Assembly: GCF_014204795.1 (NCBI RefSeq)
Contig: NZ_JACHMB010000001.1
Span: 5,084,001 to 5,148,000 of the forward strand
Source: Nonomuraea jabiensis
GTDB lineage: Bacteria; Actinomycetota; Actinomycetes; Streptosporangiales; Streptosporangiaceae
DNA length: 64,000 bases
Reading direction: 5' to 3'
Shown here piece after piece: positions 51,119 through 58,823 of the stretch. Positions within the stretch are counted from its first letter, which is position 1, and every line of letters begins with the position of its first letter. The position numbers and the translations under genes are program-made. The notes under the pieces are model-generated. The model was not told the DNA's origin. It made no database searches and worked only from the letters and a program-made list of their open reading frames with translations.

Positions 51119-52113
51119 CCGGACGTGGTCGGCGACATCAGCGACTTGACGTCGATCGCCTTCGTGAGCCACTTGGCCTCCAGCATCCAGTCGGCCACCC
51201 GCTGGAGGCGGACCGGGTTGTCGTTGCTGGAGAAGTACGGGAACGTGACGGTGGCCGCGGTGGCCGCGTCGATCTGGGTGAAGTTCGGCAGCACCTTGGC
51301 CACCACTTCGCGGTTGTTCTCCATGAGCTTGGCCGCGTTGTGGATGGCCCGCTGGAAGGCGGCCGCCGTCTTCGGGTTCTTGTCGTACCAGTCCTGCGTG
51401 CTGACGTAACCGGAGATCGGGAACTCGGCGGCGGGACCCGACGCCGGGTCGAGGATCTTGCGGGCGCCCATCGAGGACGTGGCCGCCGTGACCATGGGCT
51501 CGCCCAGGTACGCGGCGTCGATCTGGCCGCCCTTCCATGAGGGCATGATGTTCTGGAACGTCACCTGGACGTACTTGATCTTGGCCGGGTCGACGTTGTT
51601 GGCCTTGAGCACCTGCGTCAGCGCCAGTTCCTGGAAGTTGTGCAGGACGTTCACGTTGATCGTCTTGCCTTCGAGGTCCTTGGCGGTCTTGATGGGGGAG
51701 TTCGGCAGGGCCATGATGCTGAGCGAGTCGGGGGCCGCGCGAGAGCCCTCGGCCAGGATGCGCAGCTTCAGTGCCTGCTTGTCGTGCGCCTGGAACATTG
51801 ACACGTAGTTGCCGAACATGGCGTCGATCTCGCCCTTGACCAGCATGGGGATGGCCTCCGGCGCGGCCTGGACCACTTGCGGGGTGACCTCCAGCCCTTC
51901 CTTCTCGAAGAGCTTCTGGTCGATGGCGACGTAGATGGCGGCACTGTCGATGGCGGGCAGGGTGGCGACCTTGATCTTCGTCTTCTCCAGGCCGCCGGCA
52001 GATGCGGACGGTGCCGCGCTGGGTGTCGTGGAGCCGCCCGTGCTGCACGCAACGGCGCCGAGTGTCAAAGCTAACCCGATGATGGCGGCCCTGGCGGGAC
52101 GGCCAAGCCTCAT
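51115..52113 (-). CDS. ABC transporter substrate-binding lipoprotein (NMT1/SsuA-like), importer set 1
   Basis: A 332-residue lipoprotein with lipobox LTLGAVACS (Cys about residue 21) and a Ser/Ala linker. The mature part begins LEKTKIKVATLPAIDSAAIY and has KLFEKEGLEVTPQVVQ, NSPIKTAKDLEGKTINVNVL and GGQIDAAYLGEPMVTAATSS. These are signatures of NMT1/SsuA-type proteins, which bind sulfonates, nitrate, thiamine precursors or aromatic acids; the ligand is not readable. GGGAG precedes ATG 52113. First gene of the operon, divergent from conservon 3 across a 520-base gap. Confidence 0.92.
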   Translation of the reverse strand: MRLGRPARAAIIGLALTLGAVACSTGGSTTPSAAPSASAGGLEKTKIKVATLPAIDSAAIYVAIDQKLFEKEGLEVTPQVVQAAPEAIPMLVKGEIDAMFGNYVSMFQAHDKQALKLRILAEGSRAAPDSLSIMALPNSPIKTAKDLEGKTINVNVLHNFQELALTQVLKANNVDPAKIKYVQVTFQNIMPSWKGGQIDAAYLGEPMVTAATSSMGARKILDPASGPAAEFPISGYVSTQDWYDKNPKTAAAFQRAIHNAAKLMENNREVVAKVLPNFTQIDAATAATVTFPYFSSNDNPVRLQRVADWMLEAKWLTKAIDVKSLMSPTTSG

Positions 52114-52230
52114 GTCAGGGACTCCCTTCAGATGGAGCCAGGCGGGGGGACCGGGTGGCTTCTGCTCCCGGCGGCTGTGTGCCTGACGCACAACAACAGG
52201 GATAGACCGTAACACCAAATCTGTAGTCAT

Positions 52231-52286
52231 TATCGCGAAAACGACGCCTGTGGTTGCAATGTCGGGTTGGCGTTCTATCGTGAAAA
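52231..52286. promoter_or_regulatory. Direct repeat TATCGYGAAAA upstream of importer set 1
   Basis: TATCGCGAAAA (52231-52241) and TATCGTGAAAA (52276-52286) are 45 bases apart, close to four helical turns, in an AT-richer part of the 520-base gap between the importer and conservon 3. They could be two sites for one regulator. The remaining gap holds no gene I can support. Confidence 0.35.
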
Positions 52287-52510
52287 TTTGATGAGCGGTA
52301 AGAGATCGGTGTTTGTCCGGTTTGTGAAAGGAGGGGATTGGCGGGACGACTGTTACTGATGGGGCCGGTCAGTCGAATACTCCACGAGTCCGAAGGAGGC
52401 TCGCTGGGCACCCTTCTGTTGCCTGTTTCACCAGTTAGAGGGCAGCCTTACCGATTCTGCCGAAATATTTGGACAATCGGGGATAAACGCCTCAATAGGG
52501 CACTAGTGGT

Positions 52511-52547
52511 GGTTGGCCCGCGCCAACTGCTGTGCTCAAATGACGCC
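52511..52547 (+). promoter_or_regulatory. Conserved block upstream of conservon 3 (weaker match)
   Basis: GGTTGGCC at 52511-52518, 12 bases, then TGTGCTCAAATG (52531-52542), 103 bases from the cvnA3 start. It matches GGTTGGCC-N14-TGTGTTCCAATT of conservon 2 apart from a two-base shorter spacer. The TATGTTCGG part is not found. Just before the GTG, GCGAGAGGTTGCGA (52614-52627) is identical to bases before the cvnA2 start. Confidence 0.4.
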
Positions 52548-52633
52548 TATCTAGACGTAGATATTGCCCCACGTGCATTTACCTGCATGGTCACCGAGAA
52601 TTCCCCTCCAGGGGCGAGAGGTTGCGAAGGCAA

Positions 52634-55471
52634 GTGAGAACGCAGAGCGCTGAAGCTTCCGCCGACCGCGAGCCGCACGGGCATCAGAAGCGACGGTTGC
52701 CCAACCCTCCTTCACGCAGGTTCGGGCTGGGCAACTGGCACGTGCGATCGCGCCTTATCGCGCTGATCGTCGTCCCCACGGCGGTGGCCGTGGGTCTGGG
52801 CGGGCTGAACGTGTTCACCTCGCTCAGGGACGCCAACACCTATCAGACCCTCAGAGAGGTGGCCGAGCTGAGCGAGCAGCTCGGCGCCGTCACCCATGAG
52901 CTGTCCTTCGAACGCGACCAGACCGCCCTCTACATCGCCCAGGGCCGCCCGGGCAACCGCGAGGCCCAGCTCCGTACGACCTACAGCGGGGTGAACAACC
53001 TCATCGACGAGGCCAAGCGGCGGGCGCAGGCGCTCTCGGACACCCATTCCGACGCCGTACGGCCCGTGCTCCGGCGCCTGGACGAGATCCCGACGCTGCG
53101 GGAGACGGCCGTCAAGGGGAAGATCCAGCCCCTCCCGATGATCCAGAAGTACTCGCAGATCATCGCGGCCCTGCTGCAGTTCCACGACCAGGTCGGCCAG
53201 GTGGCGGTGGACGACGAGGTCTCGCACAGCGCCAGCGCGATGGCCGCCATCGCCCGCGGCAAGGAGCAGGCCTCCAAGCAGCGCGGCGTCCTGGCCAGCG
53301 CGCTGGACAAGAAGGGTTTCGACAGCGGCGAGCTCGACGCCCTCACCGACGCCAAGTCGCGTGAGGAGAGCGAGGAGACGCTGTTCGCGACCCTGGCCAC
53401 TCTCGATCAGCTGGAGCTCTACCGCAACACGGTCGTGGGCAGGGACGTCGACCAGACCGACCTGTTCAGGCTGCGAGCCATGGCGCAGTCCGCCGAGGGC
53501 AAGGAGCTGAGCATCGGCGTACGGCCGGACAAGGACGTCGCCACCTGGTTCGAGGTCAGCACCGGCAAGATCGACGCGCTGCGCAGCGTGGAGAAGGACC
53601 TGTCCTCCTCCGTCATCCTGCGCGCCCGCGCCCTGGAGGAAGCCGCCAACCGCTCGGCCCTGATCTCCGGCGGCCTCATCCTGCTCCTGCTGGTCGTGGT
53701 CACCGCGATCATCTCGCTCATCGCGCGCTCGCTCATCAGGCCGCTGCGCAAGCTGCGCGGCGAGGCCCTCGACATCGCCGGGCACCGCCTGCCGGAGACC
53801 GTGCAGCAGCTGCGCGAGAGCGGCGAGGGCGCGGCCGGCCCCGTCATCCCCATCGGCGTGGACACCCACGACGAGATCGGCGAGGTCGCGCGGGCGTTCG
53901 ACGAGGTGCACCGCGAGGCGGTCCGGCTGGCGGGTGAGGAGGCGCGCCTGCGGAGCAACGTCAACGCGATGTTCGTGAACCTGTCGCGCCGCAGCCAGAC
54001 GCTGGTGGAGCGGCAGATCACCCTGATCGACGGCCTGGAGCAGGGCGAGCAGGACGAGCAGCGGCTCGGGAACCTGTTCAAGCTGGACCACCTGGCCACC
54101 CGCATGCGGCGCAACAGCGAGAACCTGCTGGTGCTGGCCGGCCAGGACCCGCCGCGCCGCTGGAGCCAGCCCGTCAAGCTGGTGGACGTGGCCCGTGCCT
54201 CCCTGTCGGAGGTGGAGAACTACGAGCGGGTCGTGCTCCAGGTCCCGGACGGTGTCTCGGTGGCCGGCCAGGCCGTCAACGACGTCATTCACCTGCTGGC
54301 CGAACTCGTCGAGAACGCCCTGTCGTTCTCCCCGCGCGAGACCAGGGTGACCGTCTCCGGCAGCCGGATCGACGGCGGCGGCGTCATGCTGTCGATCACC
54401 GACGCCGGCATCGGCATGACCCAGGAGGAGCTGGTCCAGGCCAACGACCGCCTCACGGACGCGCCCAGCGTGGACGTGTCGGTGTCGCGCCGCATGGGCC
54501 TGTTCGTGGTCGCGCGTCTGGCGCACCGGCACGGCATCCGGGTGCAGCTGCGCCCGCACGCCTCGGGCGGCCTGACCGCGATGGTGCTCATCCCGGAGAA
54601 CATGCTCGGCTCCCAGGCCCCCAACTTCTCCGGCATGCCGTCCTTCTCGGGCAACCAGCCGCCCGCCCTCGCGGGCGCGGCGAGCGGCGGCGGCCCCGGC
54701 GACCAGCCGTACTCGGGGCCGCATCCCGCCCCGCCGGCCACGGACTGGCCGCAGCCCACGTACCAGATGGGCCCCGGCCAGATGGGGCCCGGCCACCCGT
54801 CCTTCCCGTCGCACCCGGAGATGAGCGGCAACTGGCCGCCGACGCAGCAGTGGCAGCCGGACGCGAACGCGTGGCCGTCGGAGCCGCGCATCGGCAGCGG
54901 CTACGACAGCTCCGACGTGTGGACCCCGCCCCGCAGCCCGTCCTGGAACGGCGACCGCGCACTGCCCAGAAGGCCCGTGCCCGAGCCCCCGCCGGGCGGC
55001 TGGGGCCGCGACACCATGCCGCCGCAGCGGCCGGGGTTCGACTTCCCCGAGACCGAGTCGGCCAACCCGGGCTCCATCCCGGCCGCCCCGCCCGCCTCGG
55101 CGGGAGACGACTACTTACCCATCTTCGCCGCGGTGGAGTCGGCCTGGTTCGGCCGCAACAACGGGGCGAGCTGGGGTTCGAGCAAGGCGGACGAGGGATG
55201 GAGCGCGGCGGAGGCAGTGGTGGAACCGGTACGTGACGGCCAGACGGCGGCGGGGCTGCCGAAGCGGGTGCCCAAGGCCAACCTGGTGCCCGGCTCGGCC
55301 GACACCTCGACCCCGAAGGGCGTGACACCGATGCCGTCGGTGTCACCGGACCGCATACGCAACCGGCTCTCGAGCTTCCAGCAGGGCTTCCGGGCGGCGC
55401 GTGACGACATCACCGAGGGCAGGGCGTTCCCCTCTGGCCCCAGGAACGATGACAGGGAGGAGGGAGCATGA
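52634..55471 (+). CDS. cvnA: Conservon 3 sensor histidine kinase (CvnA-like)
   Basis: A 945-residue membrane kinase: first membrane segment at about 37-62, a nitrate/nitrite-sensing type domain, second membrane segment at about 342-365, HAMP, dimerisation helix with LDHLATRMRRNSENLL, and HATPase at about 546-656 (ELVENAL, TDAGIGMT, RRMGLFVV). The tail (657-945) is rich in Pro, Gly and Trp and ends in the shared motifs YLPIFAAVESAWFG, NLVPGSA and SPDRIRNRLSSFQQG. Codon 828, within the LPIF motif, is the rare TTA. GTG 52634 is the start by analogy to conservon 2. Its stop overlaps cvnB (ATGA). Confidence 0.93.
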   Translation: MRTQSAEASADREPHGHQKRRLPNPPSRRFGLGNWHVRSRLIALIVVPTAVAVGLGGLNVFTSLRDANTYQTLREVAELSEQLGAVTHELSFERDQTALYIAQGRPGNREAQLRTTYSGVNNLIDEAKRRAQALSDTHSDAVRPVLRRLDEIPTLRETAVKGKIQPLPMIQKYSQIIAALLQFHDQVGQVAVDDEVSHSASAMAAIARGKEQASKQRGVLASALDKKGFDSGELDALTDAKSREESEETLFATLATLDQLELYRNTVVGRDVDQTDLFRLRAMAQSAEGKELSIGVRPDKDVATWFEVSTGKIDALRSVEKDLSSSVILRARALEEAANRSALISGGLILLLLVVVTAIISLIARSLIRPLRKLRGEALDIAGHRLPETVQQLRESGEGAAGPVIPIGVDTHDEIGEVARAFDEVHREAVRLAGEEARLRSNVNAMFVNLSRRSQTLVERQITLIDGLEQGEQDEQRLGNLFKLDHLATRMRRNSENLLVLAGQDPPRRWSQPVKLVDVARASLSEVENYERVVLQVPDGVSVAGQAVNDVIHLLAELVENALSFSPRETRVTVSGSRIDGGGVMLSITDAGIGMTQEELVQANDRLTDAPSVDVSVSRRMGLFVVARLAHRHGIRVQLRPHASGGLTAMVLIPENMLGSQAPNFSGMPSFSGNQPPALAGAASGGGPGDQPYSGPHPAPPATDWPQPTYQMGPGQMGPGHPSFPSHPEMSGNWPPTQQWQPDANAWPSEPRIGSGYDSSDVWTPPRSPSWNGDRALPRRPVPEPPPGGWGRDTMPPQRPGFDFPETESANPGSIPAAPPASAGDDYLPIFAAVESAWFGRNNGASWGSSKADEGWSAAEAVVEPVRDGQTAAGLPKRVPKANLVPGSADTSTPKGVTPMPSVSPDRIRNRLSSFQQGFRAARDDITEGRAFPSGPRNDDREEGA

Positions 55472-55890
55472 GGGATCTGAGTCATGCGGCACGTGGTGTC
55501 GACTGGCTGATCACTGACTTCGTCAGCACGGTCCCGGGCGTCGCGCACGCGGTGGTCGTCTCTTCCGACGGGCTGCCGTTGGCGGCCTCGTCGGGGTTTC
55601 CGGCTGACCGGGCCGACCAGCTGGCCGCCATCGCGTCGGGCCTGGTGAGCCTGACGCAGGGTGCGGCCAGGGTGTTCGAGGGCGGTGCGGTCAACCAGAC
55701 GATCGTGGAGATGCAGCGCGGGTTGATGCTGATCATGTCGATCAGTGACGGTTCGTGTCTGGCGGTGCTGGCGGCTCCGGACTGTGACATGGGTCTGGTG
55801 GCGTACCAGATGACGCTGATGGTTGATCGCGCCGGTCAGGTGCTGACCCCGGCTGTGCGCGCCGAGCTGCGCGCCAGCCAGACCAGGTGA
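55468..55890 (+). CDS. cvnB: Conservon 3 roadblock/LC7-domain protein (CvnB-like)
   Basis: A 140-residue roadblock/LC7 protein: HAVVVSSDGLPLAASSGFPA, DRADQLAAIASGLVSLTQGA, ISDGSCLAVLAAPDCDMGLV. Nearly the same as CvnB of conservon 2. ATG 55468 with GGAGGGAG upstream and overlap with the cvnA stop. Confidence 0.95.
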   Translation: MRDLSHAARGVDWLITDFVSTVPGVAHAVVVSSDGLPLAASSGFPADRADQLAAIASGLVSLTQGAARVFEGGAVNQTIVEMQRGLMLIMSISDGSCLAVLAAPDCDMGLVAYQMTLMVDRAGQVLTPAVRAELRASQTR

Positions 55891-55895
55891 TGTAG

Positions 55896-56309
55896 GTGTC
55901 AGACCCGAGATGGAACAGCGGCGGTTGGGCGCCCCCGCCTGTGCCCCAGTCCCAGTCGCAGCTGAACCCCGACCCCGCGTCGCCCGTCCGTCCTTACGCC
56001 GTGACAGGTGGACGGACGGCGCCGCGGGTCAAGCTGGCGATGGAGGCCCTGGTGTCCTCGGCGACCGCCGAGCACCGGGAGTTCTCGCATATCACGCCGG
56101 AGTACCAGGCGATCAGCCAACTGTGCCGGCAGGTGCGGTCCGTGGCAGAGGTGTCGGCCCTGCTGCGGATCCCCCTCGGCGTGGTGCGCGTGCTGATCGC
56201 TGACATGGCTGCCGAAGGTCTCGTCCGCGTGCATCAGCCACAGCTGGACGAGGGCAGGCCGGACGTCAATCTGCTCGAAAGGGTGCTCAGTGGACTTCGC
56301 AGGCTCTAG
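55896..56309 (+). CDS. cvnC: Conservon 3 DUF742 protein (CvnC-like)
   Basis: A 137-residue DUF742 protein with a Pro/Gln/Ser-rich N-terminal 28 residues, then PVRPYAVTGGRTAPRVKLAM and the winged-helix-like VRSVAEVSALLRIPLGVVRV and DMAAEGLVRVHQP. GTG 55896. The final 20 bases are shared with cvnD. Confidence 0.93.
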   Translation: MSDPRWNSGGWAPPPVPQSQSQLNPDPASPVRPYAVTGGRTAPRVKLAMEALVSSATAEHREFSHITPEYQAISQLCRQVRSVAEVSALLRIPLGVVRVLIADMAAEGLVRVHQPQLDEGRPDVNLLERVLSGLRRL

Positions 56310-56877
56310 CCCCGGTCTCACCTCGACGAAGATCGTGGTGGCTGGAGGTTTCGGGGTGGGGAAGACGACCTTCGTCGGCGCGGTGTCGGAGATCATGCCG
56401 TTGACCACGGAGGCCGTCATGACCGACGCCTCCGTGGGGATCGACGATCTGGGCATGACGCCGCTGAAGTCGACCACCACCGTCGCCATGGACTTCGGCC
56501 GGGTCTCCCTGGACCGTGACCTGATCCTCTACCTGTTCGGCACGCCCGGGCAGCACCGGTTCTGGTTCATGTGGGACGACCTGGTACGCGGCGCCATCGG
56601 CGCAGTCGTGCTCGTGGACACGCGCCGACTCTCCGACAGCTTCCCGGCGATCGACTACTTCGAGGAGGCGCAACTGCCGTTCGTGGTGGGCGTCAACGGG
56701 TGGGACGGTCAGTATCCGCACAGTGACGCCGAGGTGCGTGACGCGCTGACGCTGGCGCCGCACATCCCGTTGGTGCGGCTCGACGCCAGGTCCAAGGACT
56801 CGGTCAAGGCCGCGCTGATCAACCTGGTCGAACACGCGCTCTCGGTCCGCATGGCCGTACCGGGCTGGGGTGGTTAG
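56290..56877 (+). CDS. cvnD: Conservon 3 small GTPase (CvnD-like)
   Basis: A 195-residue GTPase with P-loop GGFGVGKTT at residues 19-27, KSTTTVAMDFG, FGTPGQHRFWFMW and the variant NGWDG base motif. It lacks a prenylation or other membrane anchor, so any membrane attachment would be through its partners. Followed by a terminator hairpin. Confidence 0.95.
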   Translation: MDFAGSSPGLTSTKIVVAGGFGVGKTTFVGAVSEIMPLTTEAVMTDASVGIDDLGMTPLKSTTTVAMDFGRVSLDRDLILYLFGTPGQHRFWFMWDDLVRGAIGAVVLVDTRRLSDSFPAIDYFEEAQLPFVVGVNGWDGQYPHSDAEVRDALTLAPHIPLVRLDARSKDSVKAALINLVEHALSVRMAVPGWGG

Positions 56878-56896
56878 CTCCACTTTCGAGCCGCTT

Positions 56897-56912
56897 GCGC
56901 CCGCGTGGGCGC
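56897..56912 (+). terminator. Hairpin after conservon 3
   Basis: GCGCCC-GCGT-GGGCGC is a perfect six-base stem with a four-base loop, 20 bases after the cvnD3 stop and just before a promoter-like TTGACA. Confidence 0.5.
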
Positions 56913-56913
56913 G

Positions 56914-56944
56914 TTGACAGCCGCGGCACTCTCCTGATCACAAT
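56914..56944 (+). promoter_or_regulatory. Candidate promoter of the aldehyde dehydrogenase/DUF3598 operon
   Basis: A perfect TTGACA at 56914-56919 is followed after 19 bases by CACAAT (56939-56944), near the -10 consensus. Transcription would begin about 40 bases before the ATG at 56993. The spacing is one to two bases longer than ideal. Confidence 0.45.
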
Positions 56945-56992
56945 GGCTCCCGCCGAGCATCGCAGGAGCATCATGTCCCGTGGCCGCACCAC

Positions 56993-58372
56993 ATGAACGT
57001 GAGGAACCCGATCACCGGGCAGGCCGACAGGCCACTCGCCCCTGTCCCGCCCGACCGGCTCGCCGCCCTGGCGGCCGGTCTGCGCGAAAGGCAGCGGAGC
57101 TGGCAGGCCGCCGACCGCGGCGAGGTCCTCTCCGGGTTCGCCGCCGCGCTGGCCGCTGACGAGGACCTGCTCGCCGCGCTGGTGGCCGACACCGGCAGGG
57201 TGGGGGAGTCGGTCCTGGAGCGGCAGATCGTCGCCGGTCTCATCGACCGGTGGGTACGCCAGGCGCCCGCCCTCCTAGCACCCCCGCCCGAGACCCCCGC
57301 CTCCCTGCCCGGCGTCTTCGTCGGCGGCGACGTGGTGCCGTACGAGCTGGTCGGGGTGATCAGCCCGTGGAACTTCCCGCTGCTGCTGGGCCTCATCGAC
57401 GCCGTGCCCGCGCTGGCCGCGGGATGCGCGGTGCTGGTCAAGCCGAGCGAGGTGACGCCCAGGTTCATCGAGCCGCTGATGCGGCTGGTCCCGGACGGGC
57501 TGCCGCTGGAGGTCGTCGAGGGCGACGGCGAGACCGGCGCGGCCCTGGTCGACCTGGTGGACGCCGTGGTCTTCACCGGCAGCGTGGAGACGGGACAGCT
57601 GGTCGCCGAGGCGGCCGCCCGCGCGTTCGTGCCCGCGTTCCTGGAGCTGGGCGGCAAGGACCCGGCGATCGTGCTGGCCGGAGCCGACCTGGAGCGGGCC
57701 GCGTCGGCCGTCCTGTGGGGCGGCACCGCCAACGCGGGGCAGTCGTGCCAGTCGATCGAGCGGGTCTACGTGGCCCGCGAGGTCCACGACGAGTTCCTGG
57801 CGCTGCTGGTGGACCGGGCCGCCAAGGTGGGGCTGACCTGCGAGGGCGGCCCGATCGGCCCGATCATCGGCCCGGGCCAGGAGGACGTCATCGCCGCGCA
57901 CCTGGCCGACGCCGTCTTCAAGGGCGCGACCGTGCACACGGGCGGCGAGATCGAGCGGCACGGCGGCGGCCACTGGTGCCGCCCGACCGTGCTGTCCGGC
58001 GTCGACCACGGCATGCTGGTGATGACGGAGGAGACGTTCGGCCCGGTCCTGCCGGTCATGGCGGTGGAGGGGCCCGACGAGGCGGTCGCGATGGCCAACG
58101 ACTCGGTCTACGGGCTGTCGGCCGCGGTCTTCGCCGCCACGGAGGAGCAGGCCATGGCCGTGGCGGCGCGGCTGAGGGCCGGCGCGATCAGCGTCAACGA
58201 CGCCTCGCTGACCGCGCTCGTGCACGAGGGCGAGAAGCACTCCTTCCGCCTGTCGGGGCTCGGCGGCTCGCGGATGGGCGCCGCCTCCATCCGCCGGTTC
58301 GTACGCCGCCGCGCCTTCCTGGTCAACCGTTCCGACGCCGCCGACCCCTGGTGGCACACGACGAAGGAGTAG
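56993..58372 (+). CDS. Aldehyde dehydrogenase family protein
   Basis: A 459-residue aldehyde dehydrogenase: VISPWNFPLLLGLIDAVPAL, the base Glu at about residue 218 (FLELGGKDPAIV), the catalytic Cys at about 252 (GQSCQSIERVYV) and EETFGPVLPV. The C-terminal active-site region is SVNDASLTALVHEGEKHSFR, which differs from classical benzaldehyde or succinate-semialdehyde enzymes and resembles long-chain/coniferyl-type members. The ribosome site before ATG 56993 is weak. The DUF3598-like gene follows after six bases. Confidence 0.9.
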   Translation: MNVRNPITGQADRPLAPVPPDRLAALAAGLRERQRSWQAADRGEVLSGFAAALAADEDLLAALVADTGRVGESVLERQIVAGLIDRWVRQAPALLAPPPETPASLPGVFVGGDVVPYELVGVISPWNFPLLLGLIDAVPALAAGCAVLVKPSEVTPRFIEPLMRLVPDGLPLEVVEGDGETGAALVDLVDAVVFTGSVETGQLVAEAAARAFVPAFLELGGKDPAIVLAGADLERAASAVLWGGTANAGQSCQSIERVYVAREVHDEFLALLVDRAAKVGLTCEGGPIGPIIGPGQEDVIAAHLADAVFKGATVHTGGEIERHGGGHWCRPTVLSGVDHGMLVMTEETFGPVLPVMAVEGPDEAVAMANDSVYGLSAAVFAATEEQAMAVAARLRAGAISVNDASLTALVHEGEKHSFRLSGLGGSRMGAASIRRFVRRRAFLVNRSDAADPWWHTTKE

Positions 58373-58378
58373 CCGCCG

Positions 58379-58822
58379 ATGGGACTTCGCGCGGACATGC
58401 CGTTGCTGGCCCGCCACGAGGGCGAGTGGGAGGGCGAGTACCTCCACCTCGACCGGGAGGGAAACCCGATCGACCGGCACCGCGTCCAGATGACCTGCGC
58501 GATCCTGGACGACAGCGTCTACCACCAGACCAACCGCTACGTCTGGGACGACGGGCGCACCGAGGTGCACGAGTTCCCGGGCACGTACCTCGGCGGCGGG
58601 CGCTGCGGATTCGACACCGAGCGGATCAAGGGAGAGTTCCGGGAGCTGGACGGCAGCACCATCTACCTCAGCTGGCAGTACAAGGCCGAGGGCGAGGACC
58701 TGCGCCTCTACGAGATGATCGTGCTCAGCGAGGACGGCAAGTCCCGCAGCCGCGTCTGGCAGTGGATCAAGGACGGCGTGTGCGTGAAGCGCACCCTGAT
58801 CAACGAGCGCCGCGTGGGCTGA
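58379..58822 (+). CDS. DUF3598-like lipocalin-fold protein
   Basis: A 147-residue, all-beta cytosolic protein: LARHEGEWEGEYLHLDREGN, then YVWDDGRTEVHEFPGTYLGG and SRVWQWIKDGVCVKRTLINE. The HEGxWxGxY opening matches small lipocalin-like proteins of the DUF3598 group, a phycobiliprotein-lyase-like fold that may bind a small hydrophobic ligand. No catalytic function is known to me. It is co-transcribed with the aldehyde dehydrogenase and convergent with the permease gene (one base between stops). Confidence 0.8.
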   Translation: MGLRADMPLLARHEGEWEGEYLHLDREGNPIDRHRVQMTCAILDDSVYHQTNRYVWDDGRTEVHEFPGTYLGGGRCGFDTERIKGEFRELDGSTIYLSWQYKAEGEDLRLYEMIVLSEDGKSRSRVWQWIKDGVCVKRTLINERRVG

Positions 58823-58823
58823 C

